Positions 32,840 to 40,644 of a stretch of 64,000 nt of DNA are shown here, piece after piece. This stretch comes from SVEL01 sp045123575 (lineage in GTDB: Bacteria; Bacillota; Clostridia; Lachnospirales; Lachnospiraceae): NCBI GenBank assembly GCA_045123575.1, contig JBGVKG010000036.1:14055-78054 (forward strand), written 5' to 3'. The translations under genes and the position numbers were made by a program. Below the pieces are notes generated by a model, which made no database searches, had not been told where the DNA came from, and saw nothing but the letters and a program-made list of their open reading frames with translations. Within the stretch, counting starts at the first letter, position 1. Every line of letters starts with the position of its first letter.

Positions 32840-32901
32840 TAAAAATCTCCCTACTGCGCGCTATACATAATAATATGAATAGTATTACAGTAAGGAGATT
32901 T
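32838..32901 (-). terminator. Rho-independent terminator of the hexuronate operon
   Basis: AAATCTCCCTACTG (32843-32856) pairs with CAGTAAGGAGATTT (32888-32901) with one mismatch and a long loop, followed on the minus strand by TTTTTATT. It begins 9 nt after the uxaC stop. Confidence 0.8.
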
Positions 32902-32910
32902 AATCATCTT

Positions 32911-34308
32911 TTAAAATCCAAAATATCTCTTGGCGTTATAATATGATATTCCTTCTATTATCTTCTTTAAACTTTTTTCATCATCAGGATATTCGCCATT
33001 ATCTACCCATCCGCCAATAAGCTCACAAGCAATTCTTCTAAAATACTCATGTCTAGTATATGATAAAAAGCTTCTAGAATCTGTAAGCATACCTACAAAA
33101 TTTCCTAACAATCCAAGATTAGCAAGCGATGTCATTTGCTCTAGCATGCCAGTTTTATTATCATTAAACCACCATGCGCTACCCTGTTGTATCTTTCCTA
33201 CAGCACTGCTGTCCTGGAAACAGCCTATAACCGTGCCAATGTAAGCATTGTCAACAGGATTAAGAGAATACACTATTGTCTTTGGTAGACACTCCTCCTC
33301 TGCCAGTGCATTAAGAAACTTACCTAATTCTATAGCAGATGATTGATTATTTATTGCATCTATTCCAGCATCTGGACCTAATTTCCCAAACACTTTTCTA
33401 TTAAGGTCACGCTGCACACCATAATGAAGCTGCATTACCCAACCCTTCTTAGCATATATGCGTCCCATAGCAACCATAAATGAAGTTTTAAACTTTAGTT
33501 CGTCTAAACGAGTAACTTCTTCTCCTGACAATTTTTTCGCAAATATAGCCTCTATCTCATCATCAGTAGCAGCCTCATACATAACGTATTCCAATCCGTG
33601 GTCTGATATAGTACAGCCATTATCATGGAAATAGTCAGCTCTATTTGATAATGCCTCAACAAGTGCCGAAAAACTATCAATCTTCTGTCCTGCTGCCATC
33701 GCCAACTTATCTAAATACTGAATATAATCCGCCTTTTCTATATTCATTGCCTTATCTGGTCTCCACGCAGGAAGCACCTTCACTTCAAAGCCATCCTCTT
33801 TAATTTTCTGGTGCCACTCTAATGTATCTGCTGGGTCATCTGTTGTACATACAACCTCTACATTAGACATTCTAATAATATTTCTTGCACTCATACTATC
33901 TGATAACAATTTTTCATTACACAGATTCCATACTTCCTCTGCACTTTCGCCGCACAGATGACCTTCATAACCAAAATACTTTTTAAGTTCTAGGTGGCTC
34001 CAATGATACAACGGATTACCTATGGCCATCTCCAATGTCTCTGCCCATTTTTGGAACTTTTCCCTATCAGTTGCATCACCTGTAATATACTTTTCTTCTA
34101 CGCCATTAGAACGCATCTGTCTCCATTTATAATGGTCACCACCAAGCCAGATTTCTGTTATATTTCTAAACTTCTTGTCCTCATATATTTCCTGCGGATT
34201 AATATGACAGTGATAATCTATTATCGGTAAGTTCTCTGCATATTGATGATATAGTTTCTTCGCCACTTCTGAAGATAGCAAGAAATCTTCATCCATAAAT
34301 CTCTTCAT
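32911..34308 (-). CDS. uxaC: Uronate isomerase
   Basis: 465 residues, the normal length. It isomerises D-glucuronate to D-fructuronate (and D-galacturonate to D-tagaturonate), the entry step of the Ashwell pathway in the cytoplasm. Family blocks are IDYHCHINPQEIYEDKKF (metal-binding HxH), YHWSHLELKKYFG, CTTDDPADTLEWH, LPAWRPDKAMNIE, and near the C-terminus GNFVGMLTDSRSFLSYTRHEYFRR. It is the last gene of uxuA-uxuB-kdgA-kdgK-uxaC, 15 bp after kdgK. No odd features. Confidence 0.97.
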   Translation of the reverse strand: MKRFMDEDFLLSSEVAKKLYHQYAENLPIIDYHCHINPQEIYEDKKFRNITEIWLGGDHYKWRQMRSNGVEEKYITGDATDREKFQKWAETLEMAIGNPLYHWSHLELKKYFGYEGHLCGESAEEVWNLCNEKLLSDSMSARNIIRMSNVEVVCTTDDPADTLEWHQKIKEDGFEVKVLPAWRPDKAMNIEKADYIQYLDKLAMAAGQKIDSFSALVEALSNRADYFHDNGCTISDHGLEYVMYEAATDDEIEAIFAKKLSGEEVTRLDELKFKTSFMVAMGRIYAKKGWVMQLHYGVQRDLNRKVFGKLGPDAGIDAINNQSSAIELGKFLNALAEEECLPKTIVYSLNPVDNAYIGTVIGCFQDSSAVGKIQQGSAWWFNDNKTGMLEQMTSLANLGLLGNFVGMLTDSRSFLSYTRHEYFRRIACELIGGWVDNGEYPDDEKSLKKIIEGISYYNAKRYFGF

Positions 34309-34323
34309 AGCTATTCCTCTTAA

Positions 34324-35421
34324 TTATCTTTGTACTCTTGCTCCTGCTCCACCCATGATAGCTTCTACTTCCTTCTTGCTAGCCATAGTTGTATCGCCTG
34401 GTGTTGTCATCGCCAATGCTCCATGAGCTGCTCCATAATTTACAGCTACCTCTGCGTCACCTGTTGTCATAAGGCCATAGATAAGTCCTGATGCAAATGA
34501 ATCTCCACCACCTACACGGTCCATTATCTCAAGACCTTTGTAATCCTTTGCCTTATATATCTCGCCGTCTGCCCAGCAGATAGCACTCCAGTCATTAACT
34601 GTAGCTGTCTTAACCTCACGAAGAGTTGTAGCTACTACCTTGAAGTTAGGATATGTCTTAGCAGCTTCATTGATCATCTTCTTGTAGCCATCTAAATTAA
34701 GCTCCTTAAGATTCTCATCATTACCTTCTATCTCAAAACCAAGGCAAGCTGTGAAATCTTCCTCATTTCCAATCATAACATCCACATACTTAGCTATCTC
34801 CTTATTAACCTCTTGAGCCTTAGCCTGTCCTCCGATAGCACTCCACATAGAAGGTCGATAATTCAAATCATAAGATACTATAGTTCCATACTTCTTCGCA
34901 GTCTTTATAGCTGCCAACACTGTCTCACATGACTGCTCTGACAATGCTGCATAGATACCTCCTGTATGCAACCAACGAACTCCTAGCGTTCCAAATATAT
35001 ACTCGAAATCAAAATCCTCTGGTGTCGCCTTAGATATAGCTGTATTCGCTCTATCCGAACATCCAACAGCACCTCTGATACCGAAACCTCTCTCTGTAAA
35101 GTTTATACCATTTCTACATATACGTCCGATACCATCAGTCTTCATCCATTTTATAAGAGATGTATCCACACCACCCTGAAGAATGAAGTCCTCCATAAGC
35201 ATACCTACTTCATTATCTGCGAACGCAGTCATAACAGCAGTTTTTAGACCAAAGCATCTACGAAGTCCACGAACAACATTATATTCTCCGCCACCTTCCC
35301 ACGCTCTAAACTGTCTAGCTGTACGTATTCTGCCCTCACCAGGATCAAGTCTAAGCATTACTTCTCCTAAGGATACTGCGTCAAATTTACATTCACTTGC
35401 TGGTCTTAAATTAAGTTCCAT
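34324..35421 (-). CDS. kdgK: 2-keto-3-deoxygluconate kinase (PfkB family)
   Basis: 365 residues. It phosphorylates KDG to KDPG. PfkB family features are AVSLGEVMLRLDPGEGRI, WEGGGEYNVVRGLRRCFGL and the catalytic block VGGGDSFASGLIYGLM with its Asp-base. It is longer than the roughly 310 residues of E. coli KdgK, matching a clostridial subgroup. It lies 5 bp after kdgA and 15 bp before uxaC, so the operon is tightly packed. The sugar specificity is inferred from the operon. Confidence 0.93.
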   Translation of the reverse strand: MELNLRPASECKFDAVSLGEVMLRLDPGEGRIRTARQFRAWEGGGEYNVVRGLRRCFGLKTAVMTAFADNEVGMLMEDFILQGGVDTSLIKWMKTDGIGRICRNGINFTERGFGIRGAVGCSDRANTAISKATPEDFDFEYIFGTLGVRWLHTGGIYAALSEQSCETVLAAIKTAKKYGTIVSYDLNYRPSMWSAIGGQAKAQEVNKEIAKYVDVMIGNEEDFTACLGFEIEGNDENLKELNLDGYKKMINEAAKTYPNFKVVATTLREVKTATVNDWSAICWADGEIYKAKDYKGLEIMDRVGGGDSFASGLIYGLMTTGDAEVAVNYGAAHGALAMTTPGDTTMASKKEVEAIMGGAGARVQR

Positions 35422-35426
35422 AAATA

Positions 35427-36065
35427 TTACCCCCTCACTTCCTTAACTATTGCTGCTGCTTCTTTAGTCAACTCTACAATTTTTTCATAGTTACCTGCCT
35501 TGATTAAATCCCCCTTAACCATCCAGCTTCCACCACAAGCCAAGATTCTATCATACGCAAGATACTCTTTTACATTATCTGCATTTATACCACCTGTAGG
35601 CATAAATTTCATACCTACATATGGCGCTGCCAATGCTTTAATCATCTTTAATCCACCAAGATTCTCTGCTGGGAAGAACTTAACCACATCTAAGTCAAAC
35701 TCCAATGCAGCCTCTATATCACTAGGATTTGCTGTTCCTGGTGTAACAGGTATACCTTTTTCCACGCAATACTTAACTACTCTTGGATTAAGACCAGGGC
35801 TTACTATAAACTTAGCACCTGCTGCCACAGCTCTGTCTACCTGTTCTGTTGTAAGCACTGTACCTGCACCAACTAACATATCTGGAAACTTCTCACTCAT
35901 TATGCGGATAGACTCCTCTGCTGCCGCTGTACGGAATGTAACCTCAGCGCATGGCAAGCCACCTTCACACAATGCTTTGGCAAGTGGTTCTGCATCCTTT
36001 ACATCATCTAATACAACTACCGGTACAATACCCACTTTTTCAATTTGTTTTAATACTTCGTTCAT
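35427..36065 (-). CDS. kdgA: KDPG aldolase (2-dehydro-3-deoxyphosphogluconate aldolase)
   Basis: 212 residues. It splits KDPG to pyruvate and glyceraldehyde 3-phosphate. Class I aldolase features: VVLDDVKDAEPLAKALCEGGLPCAEVTFRT (E in EVTFRT), VGAGTVLT, KFIVSPGLN, GTANPSDIEAALEFDLDVVKFFPAE with the Schiff-base lysine in VKFFPA, and MPTGGI. It could also act on 4-hydroxy-2-oxoglutarate (Eda), a known second activity. It sits between uxuB and kdgK. Confidence 0.96.
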   Translation of the reverse strand: MNEVLKQIEKVGIVPVVVLDDVKDAEPLAKALCEGGLPCAEVTFRTAAAEESIRIMSEKFPDMLVGAGTVLTTEQVDRAVAAGAKFIVSPGLNPRVVKYCVEKGIPVTPGTANPSDIEAALEFDLDVVKFFPAENLGGLKMIKALAAPYVGMKFMPTGGINADNVKEYLAYDRILACGGSWMVKGDLIKAGNYEKIVELTKEAAAIVKEVRG

Positions 36066-36115
36066 TCTATGACCTCACTTGTTTTTGTACTTATTAATCA
36101 CAACCAATTACTTCT

Positions 36116-37726
36116 CTATACATATTTCTTTAGCGTAGCTCTTATAGCACCAGGTCCTACTAACATTTCTGCAAGATATCCCACTACCATCTTTGCCATA
36201 CCAACCTCATATAAATTCACGCCAAATATCTTCTCATCCTCAAGAAGCGGTCTAATATCCTGCTCTACATCATTTTCACTGCCAAGTGCCAACTTAGATG
36301 CATAAACACATACACTATCAAGCAATGGGTCCGGACTAAGTTCAAATGTATTACCCTCATCATCCACTCCCATAAGATAACGAATCCATCCCGCAAATAC
36401 TAAAGGTATCAACTTAAGTTCTTTTACATCCTTATCTGACGAACTCATATAATTCTTAATAGTTTCACCAAATCTTATTGCAAGTTTCTGTGATGTATCT
36501 GTTGCTATTCTCTGTGGTGTATCTGGCATAAATGGATTAGGAATACGTACATTTAATACTGTGTCGATAAATTCCTTAGGATCTAACACTCCCGGATTAA
36601 CAACTACCGGCAGACCTTCCTTATAACCTATAACCTCAACAAGCTTCCTTAACTCTGCATCATTCATCTCATCACTTATCTTTTGGTATCCCAATAAGCA
36701 TCCAAATACGGCCAATGCTGTATGAAGCGGATTAAGACAAGTACATACTTTCATCTTCTCTACCTTATCTACAGTCTCTCTGTCTGTAAACATAAGCCCT
36801 GCCTTCTCAAGTTCAGGTCTGCCATTTGGAAACAAATCTTCAATTACAAGATACTCACACTCCTCTGCGTTAACAAATGGTGCAACATAAGTATTCTTAG
36901 ATGTTATAACAGGCTCTAATCCCTCTAAGCCGTCTGCCTTCAATATCTCCTCTACTGAAGCATCTGGTCTAGGTGTAATCTTATCAATCATAGACCATGG
37001 GAATGACACTTTATTTTTATCTTGTATATATGCCACAAAGCCGTCATCAACCAAACCATTTTTATGCCACTCTACCGCATATGCATTTACTGCTGCGTAC
37101 AGTTTGTCTCCATTATGAGAACAATTATCTGTACTTATCATAGCTATCGGTGTAGCTCCCGCCTTATATCTTGTATATAGAAGTGATGCAACCTTACCTA
37201 TATAGCTAGCTGGTTTCTCTGGTCCTGCTACATAGTCTGCCGAAACAGCTGGCAACAACTCACCCTTGGCATTTACCAAGCTATAACCTTTTTCTGTTAT
37301 AGTAAATGTAGCCATCTGTAGAGAATCCTTCATAAATATTTCTTTCAATCTTCCATACTCTACATCATTTTCTGAATCTAATATGCAGGACTCTACAATA
37401 CTACCCACTACTGTTTTCTCTATGCTACCGTCTGCCTTTAATGTAACAAGTAATGAATAATCATCATTTGGGCGATACATCTTCTCAATTATCTCATAAT
37501 CAAAGCCCTCTGCAACCACAAGACCTCTATCTAATACACCTTCATCCAATAGTCTTTGTACTGCGTTAGCCTGAAATGCTCTAAAGATATTTCCTGCACC
37601 AAAATGAATCCAAAAAGGATTTTCCTTTGTAGCTTCAGCCACCTTTGCTCTGTCATAACTAGGCAACTTATATCCTTTTGTTTCCCACAGGGCCTTATCT
37701 TTTAATCCTTCTTCATTTAATCTCAT
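36116..37726 (-). CDS. uxuB: Fructuronate reductase (mannitol dehydrogenase family)
   Basis: 536 residues. It reduces D-fructuronate to D-mannonate with NADH. WIHFGAGNIFRAFQANAVQRLL near the N-terminus is the nucleotide-binding region of the polyol dehydrogenase family, TDNCSHNGDKL and WSMIDKITPRP are family motifs, and the C-terminal domain contains NPGVLDPKEFI and FAGWIRYLMG. It lies between uxuA (23 bp) and kdgA (50 bp). A tagaturonate reductase role cannot be excluded from sequence, but its pairing with uxuA favours the glucuronate branch. Confidence 0.93.
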   Translation of the reverse strand: MRLNEEGLKDKALWETKGYKLPSYDRAKVAEATKENPFWIHFGAGNIFRAFQANAVQRLLDEGVLDRGLVVAEGFDYEIIEKMYRPNDDYSLLVTLKADGSIEKTVVGSIVESCILDSENDVEYGRLKEIFMKDSLQMATFTITEKGYSLVNAKGELLPAVSADYVAGPEKPASYIGKVASLLYTRYKAGATPIAMISTDNCSHNGDKLYAAVNAYAVEWHKNGLVDDGFVAYIQDKNKVSFPWSMIDKITPRPDASVEEILKADGLEGLEPVITSKNTYVAPFVNAEECEYLVIEDLFPNGRPELEKAGLMFTDRETVDKVEKMKVCTCLNPLHTALAVFGCLLGYQKISDEMNDAELRKLVEVIGYKEGLPVVVNPGVLDPKEFIDTVLNVRIPNPFMPDTPQRIATDTSQKLAIRFGETIKNYMSSSDKDVKELKLIPLVFAGWIRYLMGVDDEGNTFELSPDPLLDSVCVYASKLALGSENDVEQDIRPLLEDEKIFGVNLYEVGMAKMVVGYLAEMLVGPGAIRATLKKYV

Positions 37727-37749
37727 AGTCGTAAATCCTCCTATAACAT

Positions 37750-38823
37750 CTACCCTCTCTTAGCAGACTTATCAATAGCCTCCCACAATCCATTAAGATA
37801 GGTTGCTCCTAATGCTCTATCGTATAATCCGTAACCAGGCATTGCTACCTCATCCCATATCATTCTTCCATGGTCTGGACGTATAGGGCCGTCAAAACCT
37901 ATATCATAAAGTGCCTTCATTATCTCATACATATCAAATGTACCATCTGATGAAAGATGTGCTGCCTCCTCAAAGTCTGTTGGTGTATTAAACTTCAGGT
38001 TACGCACATGAGCAAAATGTATTCTACCCTTAAGAGAACGAATCATATCTGGCAAATCATTATTTATATTTGTGCCATATGAGCCTGAGCAGAATGTTAC
38101 ACCATTATGTGGGTTATCAACCATTTTCATCATTCTATGAATATTTTCTTTGTTAATAATAATTCTTGGTAAACCAAATACACTCCATGCTGGGTCATCA
38201 GGATGAATAGCCATATTAATATCATACTGGTCACATACAGGCATAATCTTCTCTAAGAAATATTTAAGATTCTCAAAGAGCTTGTCATCATCTACTTCCT
38301 TATACATCTGGAACAATTCCTTAACTCTAGCCATTCTTTCTGGTTCCCAGCCTGGCATAATAGAACCATTCATATCACCAGCAATCGACTCAAACATCTT
38401 CTCTGGGTCAAGTGCATCTACAGCTTCTTGAGTATAAGCAAGCACTGTGGAACCATCTGGACGCATTCTTGCCAACTCTGTTCGTGTCCAGTCAAATACT
38501 GGCATAAAGTTGTAGCACACCATATGGATATCTTCTTCTCCAAGATTCTTTAAAGTCTCAATATAATTCTCTATATACTGCTCTCTCTCCGGTGCTCCTG
38601 TCTTAATAGCATCATGAATATTTACACTTTCTATACCTGCCACTCTAAGACCTGCAGCCTCTACTTCTTCCTTCATTGCTCTGATACGTTCTCTAGACCA
38701 CACCTCTCCTGGCTGTGTATCATACAATGTTGTGATAACTCCTGTTACACCTGGAATCTGTCGTATCTGCTTCAATGTCACAGTGTCAAACTTAGCCCCG
38801 TACCATCTTAGTGTCATTTCCAT
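37750..38823 (-). CDS. uxuA: Mannonate dehydratase
   Basis: 357 residues from the ATG at 38823 (GAGAGG, about 10 nt spacing; a TTG six bases upstream is less likely). It dehydrates D-mannonate to 2-keto-3-deoxygluconate with a metal cofactor. Family features are MTLRWYGAKFDTVTLKQIRQIPG (in parts), VVWSRE-like EVWSRERIR, MAIHPDDPAWSVFGLPRI, GVTFCSGSYG and IHFAHVRN (metal ligands). First gene of the hexuronate operon; the candidate promoter lies 58 nt upstream. Confidence 0.97.
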   Translation of the reverse strand: MEMTLRWYGAKFDTVTLKQIRQIPGVTGVITTLYDTQPGEVWSRERIRAMKEEVEAAGLRVAGIESVNIHDAIKTGAPEREQYIENYIETLKNLGEEDIHMVCYNFMPVFDWTRTELARMRPDGSTVLAYTQEAVDALDPEKMFESIAGDMNGSIMPGWEPERMARVKELFQMYKEVDDDKLFENLKYFLEKIMPVCDQYDINMAIHPDDPAWSVFGLPRIIINKENIHRMMKMVDNPHNGVTFCSGSYGTNINNDLPDMIRSLKGRIHFAHVRNLKFNTPTDFEEAAHLSSDGTFDMYEIMKALYDIGFDGPIRPDHGRMIWDEVAMPGYGLYDRALGATYLNGLWEAIDKSAKRG

Positions 38824-38880
38824 TCGCAAATTACCTCTCTTTCTATTTTGTTATACTTTGTAATCCATGTAATCATAGAT

Positions 38881-38910
38881 ATAATAAAGATTATCACGAT
38901 AACGCACCAA
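38881..38910 (-). promoter_or_regulatory. Candidate promoter of the hexuronate operon
   Basis: On the minus strand TTGGTG (38905-38910), 18 nt, TATTAT (38881-38886). The spacer holds a palindrome TTATCACGATAA (38891-38902). The boxes are only moderate matches, as expected for a regulated promoter. No other gene is seen in the 446-bp spacer up to tuf. Confidence 0.5.
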
Positions 38911-38914
38911 TTCA

Positions 38915-38922
38915 TACCGGTA
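38915..38922. promoter_or_regulatory. LacI-type operator candidate near uxuA
   Basis: TACCGGTA is flanked by ATTC on one side and GAAT on the other, giving an almost perfect palindrome with the central CCGG typical of LacI-family sites. It lies upstream of the candidate -35 box. Binding by a KdgR/UxuR-like repressor is inference; no such gene is in the window. Confidence 0.4.
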
Positions 38923-39125
38923 GAATATGGTGTTTATGTCATAATATAGTACACAAAACAGCTAGTTTTAGCTTAACAAACTAGCTTTTCTCTACATTAC
39001 ACGCATCTTTTAAAGCATAAAATTGTACACACTTTTAATGATACCTACATTAAAGTAAAAATATACAGATGTTTCAAGATATTAAAAAAGTAAATCTCAA
39101 TCGCGCGTTAGCATCCCACTACTTC

Positions 39126-39258
39126 GCAACGAGCCAGGCTCGAAAACACATAGCGTTTCCTCGCTCGCGGCAGTCGCCGCTTAGATAAACATAAAAAACC
39201 CGAGGTGAGAATAAATTCTCCCTCGGGATATTTTATGCTTATCTAGTTGGCTCGTTGC
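39126..39258 (-). terminator. Nested hairpin and terminator after tuf
   Basis: Three concentric stems: GCAACGAGCCA (39126-39136) with TGGCTCGTTGC (39248-39258), then TTAGATAA..CATAAAA with TTTTATG..TTATCTAG, then CCCGAGG/CCTCGGG with GAGAAT/ATTCTC inside (39199-39227) followed by TTTTTT on the minus strand. The innermost is a strong terminator; the outermost lies 12 bp from the tuf stop. The element has an additional GCGAGG/CCTCGC-type repeat nearby (39150-39160). Confidence 0.85.
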
Positions 39259-39269
39259 TAACTCGAATA

Positions 39270-40463
39270 TTAGTCAAGAACCTTAGCTACCTTACCAGAA
39301 CCTACTGTTCTACCACCCTCACGGATAGCGAAACCAAGACCCTGCTCCATAGCGATTGGGTGGATGAGCTCGATTGTCATCTCTACGTTATCGCCAGGCA
39401 TACACATCTCTGTGCCAGCTGGTAACTCACAAACACCTGTAACGTCTGTTGTTCTGAAGTAGAACTGTGGACGGTAGTTGTTGAAGAATGGAGTATGACG
39501 TCCACCTTCGTCCTTTGTTAATACGTAAACCTGAGCTGTAAACTTCTTATGGCATGTTACAGAACCTGGCTTAGCAAGAACCTGTCCTCTTTCGATATCT
39601 GTTCTCTGAACACCTCTAAGAAGAGCACCGATGTTATCACCAGCCTGAGCCTCATCAAGAAGCTTTCTGAACATCTCGATACCTGTTACAACAGTCTTAC
39701 GAACGTCTTCCTTAATACCAAGGATTTCAACTTCATCGTTAAGGTGAAGTGTTCCTCTCTCTACTCTACCTGTAGCAACTGTACCACGACCTGTGATTGT
39801 GAATACGTCCTCTACTGGCATAAGGAAAGGCTTATCTGTATCTCTCTCTGGATCTGGAATCCATGAATCTACTGCATCGAAGAGCTCGAGGATCTTCTCG
39901 CCCCACTCGCTTGAAGGATCTTCAAGAGCCTTAAGAGCTGAACCCTGGATGATTGGTGTATCATCGCCTGGGAACTCGTACTCATTTAATAACTCTCTGA
40001 TATCCATCTCTACTAACTCGAGAAGCTCTGGATCATCAACCATATCACACTTGTTCATGAATACTACGATGTAAGGTACACCTACCTGACGAGAAAGGAG
40101 GATGTGCTCCTTTGTCTGAGCCATAACACCATCTGTAGCAGCAACAACGAGGATAGCACCATCCATCTGAGCTGCACCTGTGATCATGTTCTTAACGTAG
40201 TCAGCATGTCCTGGACAGTCTACGTGTGCGTAGTGTCTAGCCTTTGACTCGTACTCAACGTGAGCTGTAGAGATTGTGATACCTCTTTCTCTCTCTTCTG
40301 GAGCCTTATCGATGTTCTCGAATGCAACAGCCTCACCTGTACCAAGTCTCTCATGAAGAGTCTTTGTGATAGCAGCTGTTAATGTAGTCTTACCGTGATC
40401 TACGTGACCGATTGTACCAATGTTACAATGTGGTTTGTTTCTTTCAAACTTAGCCTTTGCCAT
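39270..40463 (-). CDS. tuf: Translation elongation factor Tu
   Basis: 397 residues. EF-Tu brings aminoacyl-tRNA to the ribosome. GTPase motifs: GHVDHGKTTL (G1), RERGITISTAHVEY (G2), DCPGHADYV (G3), NKCDMVDD (G4) and GSALKAL (G5). Domains 2 and 3 contain GRGTVATGRVERG and MPGDNVEMTIELI. Its own promoter lies upstream (40594-40622), in addition to any read-through from fusA. Only one copy is seen in the window. Confidence 0.98.
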   Translation of the reverse strand: MAKAKFERNKPHCNIGTIGHVDHGKTTLTAAITKTLHERLGTGEAVAFENIDKAPEERERGITISTAHVEYESKARHYAHVDCPGHADYVKNMITGAAQMDGAILVVAATDGVMAQTKEHILLSRQVGVPYIVVFMNKCDMVDDPELLELVEMDIRELLNEYEFPGDDTPIIQGSALKALEDPSSEWGEKILELFDAVDSWIPDPERDTDKPFLMPVEDVFTITGRGTVATGRVERGTLHLNDEVEILGIKEDVRKTVVTGIEMFRKLLDEAQAGDNIGALLRGVQRTDIERGQVLAKPGSVTCHKKFTAQVYVLTKDEGGRHTPFFNNYRPQFYFRTTDVTGVCELPAGTEMCMPGDNVEMTIELIHPIAMEQGLGFAIREGGRTVGSGKVAKVLD

Positions 40464-40593
40464 TTTAAATGACCTCCTAAAAAAATTATTTTTTATGATT
40501 GATTGAAGTTGATTTACAACTACAACCTAATATATAAGCTAGCCTTAGAGGCAGGGTATTCCTACCCCTAGGCTCTAATAACGGCTATATATG

Positions 40594-40622
40594 ATTATAT
40601 TGCATAATAATCACATTTTCAA
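40594..40622 (-). promoter_or_regulatory. SigA-type promoter of tuf
   Basis: On the minus strand TTGAAA (40617-40622), 17 nt, TATAAT (40594-40599). The leader between it and tuf can form an imperfect stem (AGAGGCAGGGTA/TACCCCTAGGCTCT, about 40545-40580). Confidence 0.8.
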
Positions 40623-40644
40623 GCACATTTTTTATTAATTAAAG

